Shown one piece after another: positions 1 through 8,899 of a DNA stretch of 64,000 nucleotides. Origin of the DNA: Novosphingobium endophyticum (GTDB lineage Bacteria; Pseudomonadota; Alphaproteobacteria; Sphingomonadales; Sphingomonadaceae); contig NZ_BMHK01000011.1 of NCBI RefSeq assembly GCF_014640675.1, forward strand, positions 62,001 to 126,000. Direction: 5' to 3'. The notes under the pieces are model-generated. The model had not been told where the DNA came from and did no database searches. It saw only the letters and a program-made list of their open reading frames with translations. The translations under genes were made by a program, and so were the position numbers. The stretch's first letter is position 1. The number at the start of each line of letters is the position of its first letter.

Positions 1-1
1 G

Positions 2-544
2 AGGCTTGAGAAAGCCGGGATCGTGGAAAGCGCCATCGGGCTGCTGAACGATGATGGGTACGAGGCCCTGACCTTGCGCAAACTGGCGGCGCGGCTGGGC
101 GTGCAGGCGCCTGCACTGTACTGGCACTTCGCCGATCGCGCGGCGCTGCTGGAAGCGATGGTGACGGAATTGCAGGATCGGGTGCCCGTTGCGCCGGTTC
201 CGATGACGCGGGGCGAGACCGGGGACTGGATTCTGGCGCGCGGCATAGCGTTCCGCCAGATACTGCACGCGATCCGCGATTCGGTCCGCCTGTTTGCCGA
301 AGCCACGATCAACCCGACGATGGATGTGCAGTTTACCGAGATGTTGAGCCGGATCGAAGGGTTGGACCGCAGGCAGGTGGTGTACCTTGCCGCCGTGCTC
401 AATTCCTACGTGCTGGGCTGGGTCCACTATGAACAGCAGCCGGAGATGGTGCGGTTCATGGGTGAAAACCTGGATGTCGAAGCCGATTTCGAGGCCGGGC
501 TTCGCGCTATCGCCATCGGCATCACCGCGCAGATGGGGGTATAA
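2..544 (+). CDS. TetR-family transcriptional regulator, 5'-truncated by window edge
   Basis: DNA-binding repressor of the TetR family, TetR(C) class judging by the N-terminal half. The reading frame is open from base 2 (RLEKAGIVESAIGLL...), so the true start lies outside the window; the GTG at 23 is only an internal codon. The helix-turn-helix is visible as LTLRKLAARLGVQAPALYWH, followed by a ligand-binding domain with a TetR_C-like end. About 180 residues are visible, and only a few residues should be missing. It converges on the FAH-family gene, with a hairpin between the two stops. The ligand is unknown. Confidence 0.85.
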   Translation, partial: RLEKAGIVESAIGLLNDDGYEALTLRKLAARLGVQAPALYWHFADRAALLEAMVTELQDRVPVAPVPMTRGETGDWILARGIAFRQILHAIRDSVRLFAEATINPTMDVQFTEMLSRIEGLDRRQVVYLAAVLNSYVLGWVHYEQQPEMVRFMGENLDVEADFEAGLRAIAIGITAQMGV

Positions 545-552
545 GCAAGGGG

Positions 553-582
553 TCTGCGCCGTTCCCGAAAGAGCGGCGCAGA
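553..582. terminator. Hairpin between convergent genes
   Basis: A 9-bp perfect stem (TCTGCGCCG / CGGCGCAGA) with a 12-nt loop sits in the 47-nt space between the stops of the convergent TetR and FAH-family genes. It has no clear T-run on either side, so it may slow or protect 3' ends rather than act as a classic intrinsic terminator. Confidence 0.5.
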
Positions 583-591
583 GATGGATTG

Positions 592-1605
592 TTAGGATGT
601 CGGGACCAGCTTGCCGGGCTGGGCGGTCGGCCACCACATGCCCTGTTCTGGTTCGCCAAGCACGTTGCGCAGGATGCCGATGTTCTTGGCTTCCAGTTCG
701 ACGACGTCGCCGGGCTTCAGCTTGATGCCGTGTTCGAGGGCGGAGCCCTTTTCCAGCGTGCCCGAGCCGATGACTTCGCCGGGCTGCAGGTATTCGCCCT
801 GCGATACGAACGACAGCACTTCCTCGACCCGCCAGAGGACGTCGGAACTCACGCCCTTGCCCTTGGTTTCGCCGTTCAGGCGGACTTCCATCTCGATCGA
901 ATAGGGGTCTTTGAACTCGTCCATCGTCGTGATCCACGGGCCGATGCCGTGGGCGAAGTTCTTCGCCTTCGTTCCGCCCATGCCGATGGCGACTTCGTCC
1001 TGCTGCAAGTCGCGGCCGCTGAAGTCGTTGTACATGGTGACGCCGAACACCGCGTCGAGCGCGTTCTCGGGGGTCAGATTCTTCACCTTGCGGCCGATGA
1101 CCCAGCCCAGTTCAAGCTCGTAGTCCATGTGGTTGATGTAGCCCGGCCACGGAACGGTGGCATTGTTGCCGATCACCATCGCGGGCGAGTTCTGGCAGTA
1201 GGGCACCACGCGTTCCATCGCATCGGGAACGGTGCGGCCCATCTTGGCACTCCAACCCGTGATGTGGCCCAGGAAGTTGAGGCCGTCGCGCAGCACCGGC
1301 GGATCGGATGCCGGCAGCCATTCGACCTCGTTCATGTCCAGCGATGCGTCGTCGCCAGTGGAGGCCACGATGCCGGGTGTATGGTCGGTGAGGTAATTGC
1401 CCATAGAGAGGGCCAGCGCCATGCTGCCGGGATAGGCGGCATTGGCGAATGCGCGGGCCGCGTCCGTCGTCGCATTGCGCGTGGCCACGTAATGAAGGGC
1501 GGCCGCGCGGGCGAGGTCGATTACCCGGCCCTTCTCCGGTTCGACGACGACGAGCCGTGCGATCTTGCCATCCGGACTGTCACGCAAGATGCGTCCAAAT
1601 TTCAT
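592..1605 (-). CDS. Fumarylacetoacetate hydrolase (FAH) family protein
   Basis: A 337-residue FAH-superfamily enzyme, which as a family hydrolyses or decarboxylates beta-diketo/2-oxo acids from ring cleavage. The metal triad is visible as E163 and E165 (DYELELGWVIG) and D194 (YNDFSGRDL). The ATG at 1605 has AAAGGA 7 nt upstream. It stands alone on the minus strand, about 210 nt downstream of the demethylation operon. Its promoter region carries a copy of the recurring ATACG-N3-CGTWT palindrome. It is not the dedicated fumarylacetoacetase, which is encoded at 14.7 kb. The substrate is unknown; a role in clearing ring-fission products is inferred. Confidence 0.85.
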   Translation of the reverse strand: MKFGRILRDSPDGKIARLVVVEPEKGRVIDLARAAALHYVATRNATTDAARAFANAAYPGSMALALSMGNYLTDHTPGIVASTGDDASLDMNEVEWLPASDPPVLRDGLNFLGHITGWSAKMGRTVPDAMERVVPYCQNSPAMVIGNNATVPWPGYINHMDYELELGWVIGRKVKNLTPENALDAVFGVTMYNDFSGRDLQQDEVAIGMGGTKAKNFAHGIGPWITTMDEFKDPYSIEMEVRLNGETKGKGVSSDVLWRVEEVLSFVSQGEYLQPGEVIGSGTLEKGSALEHGIKLKPGDVVELEAKNIGILRNVLGEPEQGMWWPTAQPGKLVPTS

Positions 1606-1634
1606 GAGGAATTCCTTTCCCAGCGTTAATAGAG

Positions 1635-1647
1635 ATACGATGCGTTT
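1635..1647. promoter_or_regulatory. Palindromic operator copy 1 (ATACG-ATG-CGTTT)
   Basis: Near-perfect inverted repeat 30 nt upstream of the FAH-family start at 1605. With its flank, ATACGATGCGTTTCGT (1635-1650) is identical in inverse orientation to 21284-21299, upstream of the FAD monooxygenase. This supports a common regulator. Which protein binds it is unknown. Confidence 0.6.
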
Positions 1648-1814
1648 CGTTACTAGGATGTGAGAGGTTTTGCAACCGTCACGTTCAATAATATTGCCGT
1701 GGCAGGACGCCTGAACCCGTCAGTGGCACACGCCTTGGTCGGCGCGATCGCTGGTCGGCGCGCCGGTTTTGACAGGATATAGTCATATTTCTGAACGCGG
1801 GGCCCGCAAAGTCG

Positions 1815-2885
1815 TCAGGAGCTGGACGGCGGGCGCTCGGCTTCGGCCAAGGCTAGCTTCTTCATCCGGCGGCGCATCAGAATGCCGCCCTTGTCGGAGG
1901 ACAGGTGCACTTCGCCGAATTCCAGTCCTTCGCGGCGCTGACGCTGTTCGATCCAGTCCAGTGCCTCGCGGTCCTCCTCGAACGCCACCTTGAACGAGGC
2001 ATGCGTGTGTGCCGGGATGGCCGGGTCGTCCAGCCTGAAATCGCGTGCGACTGCCCAGAAGTTATGGGTCGTATGCTGCGTTTCGGGTGTGATGAAGTGG
2101 ATCACCTTGAATGAATACAGACCGGGCTTCCCCGCATCCGGCGTGGAATCGTGAACATTGGAGTGGGTCAGGTTCAGGGCCGGTGACATCCACCAGGTAT
2201 CGGTTTCGCGCGTTACCCGCTTGTCGCCCAGATCGGTCGGTACCGAGAGGAGGGAGGGCAGGGGACTGTCCTCCAGCACGCGGCGCAGGTTTATGCGCCC
2301 ATCCTCGACCCGCACGCGGAACGGCGCGTCGGCGTATTCGGGCGTGCCGATATTCCCTGCATGGAGGAACGCGAAATGCGACAAATCCATCAGGTTTTCG
2401 TGAAGCGCAATGTAATTGGAAGGAAAATTGAGATAGCCGCTGACGTGGTCCCATCCCGGTTGGTCCAGCCACGGCAGCTCCGGGATTTCGGCTTCATCGG
2501 CAAGCTTCGGATCGCCGGGCCAGATCCAGATCACACCCTGCCGTTCAACCACGGGGAAGCTGCCGGCGCGAATTTCGGCAGCATTGTCGGGGTTGGTGGG
2601 TTTGGCCACGCACAGGCCATCGGGGTCGAACGTCAGCCCGTGATAGAGGCAAGTCAGCCGGTCACCGTCCAGAATGCCCTTGCTCAAAGGAAACGAGCGG
2701 TGGGGGCATCGGTCGCGCAGGACGGCAATTGAACCGTCGAGGCGGCGGAAATAGACGACTGCGATCCCGGCGATATTGCGCGAACGCAACTGCCGGTCCG
2801 CCTCTGCGGCAAAACCCAGGACATACCAGCAATTCCGGATCAGCGGAGTATAGCGGTCGGCCAGTAGCGATTTCTGCGTGTTCAT
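1815..2885 (-). CDS. Rieske non-heme iron oxygenase, VanA-like oxygenase subunit (1 of 5)
   Basis: A 356-residue oxygenase subunit of the phenylpropionate-dioxygenase/VanA class, which often O-demethylates or hydroxylates aromatic acids using electrons from a separate reductase. The Rieske [2Fe-2S] ligands are C60, H62, C79 and H82 (CPH ... CLYH). The mononuclear iron site is D167-x2-H170-x4-H175 (NLMDLSHFAFLH). Its ATG overlaps the P450 stop (ATGA, 2882-2885), so it is the last gene of the demethylation operon. No reductase gene is adjacent. The substrate is unknown; a methoxylated aromatic acid is the likely guess from context. Confidence 0.85.
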   Translation of the reverse strand: MNTQKSLLADRYTPLIRNCWYVLGFAAEADRQLRSRNIAGIAVVYFRRLDGSIAVLRDRCPHRSFPLSKGILDGDRLTCLYHGLTFDPDGLCVAKPTNPDNAAEIRAGSFPVVERQGVIWIWPGDPKLADEAEIPELPWLDQPGWDHVSGYLNFPSNYIALHENLMDLSHFAFLHAGNIGTPEYADAPFRVRVEDGRINLRRVLEDSPLPSLLSVPTDLGDKRVTRETDTWWMSPALNLTHSNVHDSTPDAGKPGLYSFKVIHFITPETQHTTHNFWAVARDFRLDDPAIPAHTHASFKVAFEEDREALDWIEQRQRREGLEFGEVHLSSDKGGILMRRRMKKLALAEAERPPSSS

Positions 2886-4093
2886 TTCGAAATGATCCGC
2901 ATCGGCATTGTAGCGTACCCTCGCAATGTGTTGTTATAGCGCAGCGTCGGCAGTGCTGTCAGTTCCATTGCCCTCACCCTGCGTGCAAGGGCCGCCAGCA
3001 CCAGTTCGCCTTCCAACCGGGCGAGGTTCTGGCCGACGCACATGTGGATTCCAGAACCGAACCCGAGATGGCCGACGCTGTTGCGGCGGATGTCGTAGCG
3101 GTCTGGTTCGTCCCAGCGGCGCGGGTCGCGATTGGCCGACGCCATCAGCGTAAACACTTTCGTTCCTTCTGCCACCGGTACTCCGGAAATTTCGGTATCG
3201 ACCGCGCTGGTGCGGAAGAATGACTGCGCAGGCGACATCCAGCGAACGGCTTCTTCGAATGCGCTGCGCGCAAGCGTCGGGTCGGCATGGAGCAGGTCGT
3301 ACTGTTCGGGGTTGCTGCACAGGGCATAAATCGCACCGCCGATACCGTTTACCGTGGTATCGACGCCCGCCATCAGCATCGCGCGAACCGTGACTTCGCC
3401 TTCGCGCTCATCCAGCTGCCCCTGATCGACAAGGTCGAACATCGCCTTGCCGAACCCGCCTTCGCATAGGTTCTCGCGCTTGCACTGCATTTCCAGCCAC
3501 GCGAACCCCTTCTCCGCGAGCGGTTTGGAGGCGAGGAAAATCTCGTTCTCCGGGCCGTAGGAGTTGAACACCAGCGCGCCCACCGGCAGCAGGTTGTCGC
3601 GCCCCTCCCGCTTCATGCCCAGTGCATCGGGAAACACGGTAAGCGGGAACTGCTCGGCGAGGTCGGTAACGCCGTCAAAACTGCCCATTTCTATCAGGCG
3701 GTCGACCAACAGCTCCGCCTGCACCGCGAAGTTTTCGCGCAACTGGCGCATCACGCGCGGCGACAGCACCTTCATCATGGCCGAACGCGTGCGCGTATGG
3801 ATCGGCGGGTCGATTTCGAGGATCAGGCTTTTGGGTCGGAAGCGCGCATCCTTGGCATAGTCGACAAGGCCGACGCCGCGTGCCGAGGTGAACCGCTCCC
3901 AGTCGCGCAGGACTTCGTATACCTCAGCATGGCGGGCCAGCGCCATGCAGCCGTAGCGCGACAGCCAGACGACCGGGCCTGCTTCGCGCATCTCCTCCAT
4001 CCGGGGGTAAGGATCGTCGAAGAATGGATAGTCGAACGGGTCGATATCCAGAACCGGTACACCGGGCGGGGGCGAGGCAATGGCTTGGGTCAC
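2882..4093 (-). CDS. Cytochrome P450, CYP199A-like
   Basis: A 403-residue soluble bacterial P450. The I-helix oxygen motif is AGVDTT (242-247), the ExxR pair is E281/R284, and the heme ligand is C352 in FGSGIHMCVGQNLARLEGE. The overall sequence, including FDDPYP near the N-terminus, GVDTTVNGIG and a C-terminal NNTLRG, closely matches my recollection of CYP199A enzymes, which oxidatively demethylate para-substituted benzoates such as 4-methoxybenzoate. The GTG start has GGAG 8 nt upstream, 3 nt after the purU stop. No ferredoxin or ferredoxin reductase is encoded nearby. The family call is firm; the exact substrate is inferred. Confidence 0.85.
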   Translation of the reverse strand: MTQAIASPPPGVPVLDIDPFDYPFFDDPYPRMEEMREAGPVVWLSRYGCMALARHAEVYEVLRDWERFTSARGVGLVDYAKDARFRPKSLILEIDPPIHTRTRSAMMKVLSPRVMRQLRENFAVQAELLVDRLIEMGSFDGVTDLAEQFPLTVFPDALGMKREGRDNLLPVGALVFNSYGPENEIFLASKPLAEKGFAWLEMQCKRENLCEGGFGKAMFDLVDQGQLDEREGEVTVRAMLMAGVDTTVNGIGGAIYALCSNPEQYDLLHADPTLARSAFEEAVRWMSPAQSFFRTSAVDTEISGVPVAEGTKVFTLMASANRDPRRWDEPDRYDIRRNSVGHLGFGSGIHMCVGQNLARLEGELVLAALARRVRAMELTALPTLRYNNTLRGYATMPMRIISK

Positions 4094-4096
4094 CGG

Positions 4097-4948
4097 TCAG
4101 TCTCCGAAAACGACTGTCGTCGCTCCGTTAAGCAGCACGCGCTGCTGAAGGTGGCTGCCGACTGCCGCGGCGAGGACGCGGCGTTCGATGTCGCGGCCCT
4201 TGCGGACGAGATCTTCAGGCGTGTCGGCATGGCTGACGTGTTCCACGTTCTGGGCGATGATCGGCCCTTCATCGAGATCGGCAGTCACGTAATGTGCCGT
4301 CGCCCCGATCACTTTAACGCCGCGGGCATGGGCCTGGTGATAGGGGCGTGCACCCTTGAAGCTGGGCAGGAAGCTGTGATGGATGTTGATGCACCGGCCT
4401 GACAGCCACTGGGCAAGATCGTCGGAAAGAATCTGCATGTAGCGGGCGAGGATGACCAGTTCAGCGCCGGTCTCTTCCACGATCGCCTTGATGCGTGCCT
4501 CCTGCTGCGCCTTGGTTTCTTTCGTCACGGGCAGGTGATGGAAGGGAATGGTGCCGAAATCCCTGATCGGCAACGCTTCGAGCGGATGGTTGCAGACGAT
4601 GCCGATGATATCCATCGCCAGTTCGCCGATCCGCGTGCGATAGAGCAGGTCACCAAGGCAGTGGTCGAACTTCGATACGAGGATGAGCACCTTGCGCCGT
4701 TCATCCCGTGCGCGCAGTTCCCATTCCCAGCTATCCCGCGTCGCCAGCGATTGCAGCACCACCTCCAGTTCGTTTCGCGCAATTTCCGCCTCGAACGCGA
4801 TGCGCATGAAGAAACGGCCGGTCGACGCATCGTCGAACTGCTGCGCCTCCAGGATGTTGCATCCGGCCTCGAACAGGGCGGTCGAGACACCGGCGACAAG
4901 GCCGGGACGATCGTCGCAAGACAGCGAGAGGACATAGACCGTTTTCAC
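4097..4948 (-). CDS. purU: Formyltetrahydrofolate deformylase
   Basis: Hydrolyses 10-formyl-THF to formate and THF. The 283 residues are a normal PurU length. An ACT domain (about 1-80, [18 protein letters not shown]) precedes a formyltransferase-fold domain (about 86-283) with [14 protein letters not shown] (catalytic H190) and D226 in LDEGPI. I chose the GTG at 4948 because it overlaps the upstream stop as GTGA and gives the normal N-terminus; an in-frame start at 5044 would add a foreign 32-residue tail. It lies directly behind the THF-dependent O-demethylase gene, so it probably regenerates THF from the methyl group once oxidised to formyl-THF. Confidence 0.93.
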   Translation of the reverse strand: MKTVYVLSLSCDDRPGLVAGVSTALFEAGCNILEAQQFDDASTGRFFMRIAFEAEIARNELEVVLQSLATRDSWEWELRARDERRKVLILVSKFDHCLGDLLYRTRIGELAMDIIGIVCNHPLEALPIRDFGTIPFHHLPVTKETKAQQEARIKAIVEETGAELVILARYMQILSDDLAQWLSGRCINIHHSFLPSFKGARPYHQAHARGVKVIGATAHYVTADLDEGPIIAQNVEHVSHADTPEDLVRKGRDIERRVLAAAVGSHLQQRVLLNGATTVVFGD

Positions 4949-6318
4949 AGCGCCTTGACGTCCGTGCGGCGATTGTCCGGCTTGAACGGGAGTTCGATGG
5001 TGCTCGCGCGCACGATCCGCTGGTTGTCGGGCGAAGTGCCCCACAGAACCTCGACATCCGTGCCGGGCGCTGCTGCCTCGCGATCGATCGCGGCGAGCGA
5101 GATCATCCGGCGCAATTTCGGACTATAGACCCGCGACGTTGCGCAACCGGCCAGAGCGCCATCGGCATGAACGGCCAGATATTCGGCCGCGTAGCGCCGC
5201 GGCATGTCCATCTGCGGTGCGATCTCGCCATCTTCGAACAGCGAGGCATATACGTCCATGACGTCTCGGGTATCCCAGACGAGCCCCACCAGCCGCCGCG
5301 CCGGCCCGCCAGCGTCGAGTTCGGCCCGCAGCGCTTCTGCCCCGATGAAGTCGCAGCGTGCGACGACCTTGGGCGAACACCAGTTGAGTTCGAACGGAGA
5401 GCGGAACAGGTCCTCCACCCCGTTGAAGCGATAAGTGCCCAGAATCCGCTGGCCGCCGCCCGAAACCGAGATGTTCGAGCCGCCCGGTCCGCCGATCGAT
5501 GCCGGCATGTAGTCGAAACCCGCCGTCGCGATGCCCGCTTCGATATGCGAAAGAACCTGGCAGCGCATGCCCAGCGGCTCCATACCGGCGGGCAGTCCGG
5601 CTTCGAGTATCGTCTCCCACACGTCCGCTCCGTGGAGGGTGGAGCCGTGGATTTCGTAGCCCAGTTCGCCGCTGATCCCTGTGCGCAGGATGCGGACATC
5701 CGCGCCCGCGATCCGCCCGGCGCACCAGTGGTTGAATTCCAGCTCGCGCAGGCGCGTGCCCATCGCGCGTTCGAGAATGTCGAGCGAGCCGGGGCCCTGC
5801 AGTTCGTAGATGAACCAGTCGGGCGTGACGAGCTGTGCGCTGACATCCCAGTCGCCTTGCGCTGCCTGATAGACGATCCATTCGCCGCCGCCGGCTGTGT
5901 AATAGTATTCGTCCTCGGCTATGCGGCCCAGCACGCCTTCGGTTGCGACCTTGCCGCTCGCGTCGGTCATCACGAAATGCCGCAGGCGACCGACGGGAAA
6001 GCGGGTGAGATCGGCCACGCCGATGTGCATCAGGAAGCGGGTCGCATCCTTGCCGCGCAAGATTACTTTCGAAATCGCGCTCCAGTCGCCCAGAAACGCG
6101 GTGCGATGCACGGCGGAGGCTTCATCCACCCACTCGCCGTATTGCCATGCGATGAAGGTATCGCCCCAGCGCCGCCAGATGCGGCTGGCATTCACCTTGT
6201 CCTGCGCGGCGGCGGCAGAGGTGAAAACCGGCGGGCGTTCCTGCCCGAACGGCAGGTCGGGCCGGTCGTGCTGCGTCAGGAAGTTGCGACGGAAGCTGTC
6301 GATGTCGAACTTGTACAT
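4945..6318 (-). CDS. THF-dependent aromatic O-demethylase, LigM/DesA-like (GcvT family)
   Basis: A 457-residue GcvT-fold aminomethyltransferase-family protein. Its length and context match LigM (vanillate/3-O-methylgallate) and DesA (syringate) O-demethylases of Sphingobium SYK-6, which move the methyl group of methoxybenzoates to tetrahydrofolate. It ends in a GcvT C-terminal barrel. The ATG at 6318 has AGGA upstream and lies 6 nt from the preceding Rieske stop. It is coupled to purU by a GTGA overlap. A plain glycine-cleavage T protein is unlikely: it is longer, and no gcvH or gcvP is near. The exact methoxyaromatic substrate cannot be read from sequence. Confidence 0.8.
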   Translation of the reverse strand: MYKFDIDSFRRNFLTQHDRPDLPFGQERPPVFTSAAAAQDKVNASRIWRRWGDTFIAWQYGEWVDEASAVHRTAFLGDWSAISKVILRGKDATRFLMHIGVADLTRFPVGRLRHFVMTDASGKVATEGVLGRIAEDEYYYTAGGGEWIVYQAAQGDWDVSAQLVTPDWFIYELQGPGSLDILERAMGTRLRELEFNHWCAGRIAGADVRILRTGISGELGYEIHGSTLHGADVWETILEAGLPAGMEPLGMRCQVLSHIEAGIATAGFDYMPASIGGPGGSNISVSGGGQRILGTYRFNGVEDLFRSPFELNWCSPKVVARCDFIGAEALRAELDAGGPARRLVGLVWDTRDVMDVYASLFEDGEIAPQMDMPRRYAAEYLAVHADGALAGCATSRVYSPKLRRMISLAAIDREAAAPGTDVEVLWGTSPDNQRIVRASTIELPFKPDNRRTDVKAL

Positions 6319-6324
6319 GGCGTG

Positions 6325-7473
6325 TCAAATCCTGTTTCCGGGATGCGAAGAAGCGGCGTAGTCGATCTCGCGCGCTTTCATGTCGGCAAGGATGCGCCTC
6401 ATGCGCAGGCCGAACCGGTCGTAAGGCATGTTCACTTCGGTGCGGCCCTGTCGGCGGTCTGCATCGACATTGGCCTGAACTTGGGCGACGACTTCGACAT
6501 CCTGTTCGAAGACGATTTCCTGCAACAGGTGCAGCATCTGCGCGGGTTCGACGACGAGCGGGTCGCTGATCACCGTCATGAAGAACTGGTGGGTCTGCCT
6601 CTCGTCCAGCGGGGTAACGGCATGGGCAATCTGGATGAGGGCGGGTACGACCGGCGTGTCGTCATCCGGCAAAGGGTCCCGACGCTGATAACCGAAGCAG
6701 AGGGATGGGCCGAACTGCGTCGTGCCGTCTTCCTGCCGTACGCGGCGCTTCGGGTCGCCGCCTGCGAAATGCGCGGCAAGCAGCACCTCGGCTTCTTCCA
6801 CGACCTTGCGCCAAGCCACGCCGTTGGGCGGCGCGGGCGCTTCTTCGGGGACGACGGATACGCTGTCGCGGTCCGCCGCATCGTGGACGAAATGCAGATG
6901 GCTGAGATCTAGCAGATTCTCGATCAGCATCAGGTAGTTGCAGGGATTGAGTTTGTAGCCGCAGACCGTGTCGTCCGGCCGGTCGAGCACGTCCGGCATC
7001 GGGATCTGCTGCGGGTCGGCCTGTTCCGGTGGCCCCATCCACACCCAGAGCCATGGCCCCCGTTCCGCGCAGGGATAGGCCCGGACGCCGAAATTCAGGC
7101 TCGCATCGGCAGGGGCACCCGGCGCCCAGATGCACTTGCCGCTGTTTTCATAGGTAAAGCCGTGATAGCCGCATTCGATGGTATCGCCGACACGCCTGCC
7201 GCGTGACAGCGGATACCGGCGGTGAGCGCAGCGATCGTCGAGGACGACAGGCGTGCCGTCGGCCTTGCGGTAATGAACCAGCGGTTCGCCCAGCACCCTG
7301 ATCGGGGTCAAGGTATCGCCCACGTCAGTGCTTTTCGCGATGACATACCATGCCGAGAATATCATCGGCCCCATCGCCGCATCGGCCTTGGCATCCGGCA
7401 TGACCGGGCCGATCGGCAGGCGGGGCTTTGCAAAGCCCGCATCGGCCTGCGCGAGTTCCTTTGCCTCGTTCAT
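6325..7473 (-). CDS. Rieske non-heme iron oxygenase, VanA-like (2 of 5)
   Basis: A 382-residue oxygenase subunit. The Rieske ligands are C82, H84, C101 and H104 (CAHRRYPLS ... CGYHGF). The mononuclear iron motif is D189-x2-H192-x4-H197 (NLLDLSHLHFVH). I chose the ATG at 7473 because AAAGGAG lies 6 nt upstream; an upstream ATG at 7500 is inside that leader. It is the first gene of the tightly packed oxygenase/LigM/purU/P450 block, 48 nt after the flavin oxidoreductase. It is probably a demethylase or hydroxylase of an aromatic acid; the substrate is unknown. Confidence 0.85.
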   Translation of the reverse strand: MNEAKELAQADAGFAKPRLPIGPVMPDAKADAAMGPMIFSAWYVIAKSTDVGDTLTPIRVLGEPLVHYRKADGTPVVLDDRCAHRRYPLSRGRRVGDTIECGYHGFTYENSGKCIWAPGAPADASLNFGVRAYPCAERGPWLWVWMGPPEQADPQQIPMPDVLDRPDDTVCGYKLNPCNYLMLIENLLDLSHLHFVHDAADRDSVSVVPEEAPAPPNGVAWRKVVEEAEVLLAAHFAGGDPKRRVRQEDGTTQFGPSLCFGYQRRDPLPDDDTPVVPALIQIAHAVTPLDERQTHQFFMTVISDPLVVEPAQMLHLLQEIVFEQDVEVVAQVQANVDADRRQGRTEVNMPYDRFGLRMRRILADMKAREIDYAASSHPGNRI

Positions 7474-7521
7474 CCGGCGCTCCTTTTGATTGTAATGCAC
7501 CCGATCCGGAACAACGAAGGC

Positions 7522-8808
7522 TCAGTCGGACTTGGGCATCACCTTGCCGACGAGGCCCATGAACCACGGCGATCCGGTCAGGCCGAGGACGGCCTTTTCG
7601 ATCGGTGCCTTGAGCATCCGGTTTACCGGCGGGAGGCCCTTGCGTGCCTCGCGCCCCATGTCGGGGTTCACTTCGCAGCGGACCGGCATGCCGAACACCA
7701 TTCGGCGCATGCACAAGTTGTCGCGCACGCACTTCGCGATGTCTTCAGGGCGGTTTTCACAGACCTTGCGGGCATAGTCCGGGTCGGCCAGCATCGGGCG
7801 GGCCAGCATGACAAGATCGCCGTGCCCTTCGGCAACCGCCTTTCCGGCGCGTTCGGGATCGTGGATGCCCTGGATCAGGACGGGCACCGAAAGCAGGTCC
7901 TTGAAGATACGCGCGTCGCCGCTGTCGACCAGATCGCCGTCGACCGAGGGCGCGCTGGCCTTCATCGCTTCGTAGCAGCCGCAGGATAGCGCGACGTAAT
8001 CCAGTCCCGCTGCTTCGACCAGTTTGGCGATTTCGGCAAAGCCGCGAGCGCCCTGACCATCGGGCATGTAGTCATTGGCGGTAATGCGCAGGCCGACGAT
8101 GAAATCCGCGGGAACACGTGCGCGAATACCCGCCACGATGTTGACCAGCATGCGCGCGCGATTTTCGGCGCTGCCGCCATATTCGTCGGTTCGCCAGTTG
8201 GTACGGGCAGACAGGAACGAGGAGAGGAAATAGCTCATGTGAGCGGCAACCTCGACGCCGTCGAAGCCGGACTCGACGGTCAGGACGGCGGTTTCGATCA
8301 GTTCCTGTTCGTACGCCCTGATCTGCTCGATCGTGGCTTCGACCGCCATGGGGGTTGTGCGACCGCCGGGAACGATGAAGCCGCGCGGGAACTCCTTTTC
8401 CGGAATGGTCACGCTGCGTGCGCTGGCCGAGATATTGGGACGGTCGGCAGCGGGCACGCCCATCACGCCGAAGCCGGGCATGATTTCCGCCACGATGGGT
8501 ACGTCGTAGCGGTGCACCGCATCGGTCATGCGGCGGAAATCGGCGACGTGTTTGGGGTCCTGCATCTGCAGCACGCTTGCCACCGGACATTCGGCCACGC
8601 CGCGGGCTGCGCCGACCATGCCGCCGACGATGATCATGCCGACCCCGCCCTTCGCCCGCGCCTCGAAAAAGGCGATGGTCTGTTCGCTGGGGCCACCGTC
8701 TTCGCGTGGGGAATTGGCGGCCATCGGTCCCATGACCATCCTGTTGGCCAGCGTCCGCCCGTTCAGGACGAAAGGCGTGCTCAGGATGTTGCGTTCTTGG
8801 TCTGCCAT
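7522..8808 (-). CDS. NADH:flavin oxidoreductase, Old Yellow/dienoyl-CoA-reductase-like
   Basis: A 428-residue protein with an FMN-binding TIM barrel related to the N-terminal half of 2,4-dienoyl-CoA reductase. The barrel motif SARTNWRTDEYGGSAENR is clear, and H190/Y193 occupy the usual catalytic His-x2-Tyr. The C-terminus resembles the [4Fe-4S] loop of that family, but only three cysteines remain (C-x5-C-x11-C before EVNP) where four are normal. The FAD/NAD domain of full-length dienoyl-CoA reductases is absent. I chose the ATG at 8808 over an upstream in-frame GTG or ATG because AGGAGAGG precedes it. A role reducing an unsaturated intermediate is inferred. Confidence 0.8.
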   Translation of the reverse strand: MADQERNILSTPFVLNGRTLANRMVMGPMAANSPREDGGPSEQTIAFFEARAKGGVGMIIVGGMVGAARGVAECPVASVLQMQDPKHVADFRRMTDAVHRYDVPIVAEIMPGFGVMGVPAADRPNISASARSVTIPEKEFPRGFIVPGGRTTPMAVEATIEQIRAYEQELIETAVLTVESGFDGVEVAAHMSYFLSSFLSARTNWRTDEYGGSAENRARMLVNIVAGIRARVPADFIVGLRITANDYMPDGQGARGFAEIAKLVEAAGLDYVALSCGCYEAMKASAPSVDGDLVDSGDARIFKDLLSVPVLIQGIHDPERAGKAVAEGHGDLVMLARPMLADPDYARKVCENRPEDIAKCVRDNLCMRRMVFGMPVRCEVNPDMGREARKGLPPVNRMLKAPIEKAVLGLTGSPWFMGLVGKVMPKSD

Positions 8809-8899
8809 GACGGTTCCTCTCCTGCGCATCTGACGGCGCGGGCTACAATTAGTGAACTAGTCGTATCGAAAGTCAAGCCGGTTTGCCGACTGCCTCCGC

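Noticed and set aside
4945..6318. Glycine-cleavage T protein (gcvT)
   Set aside because: No gcvH or gcvP is nearby, the protein is about 90 residues longer than GcvT, and the context is aromatic demethylation with purU.
5167..6912. Long open frame (about 580 codons) on the plus strand, antisense to the LigM-like and Rieske genes
   Set aside because: It is a GC-skew shadow frame: composition is Arg/His/Val-rich without family motifs, it has no ribosome site, and the opposite strand carries two well-supported genes.
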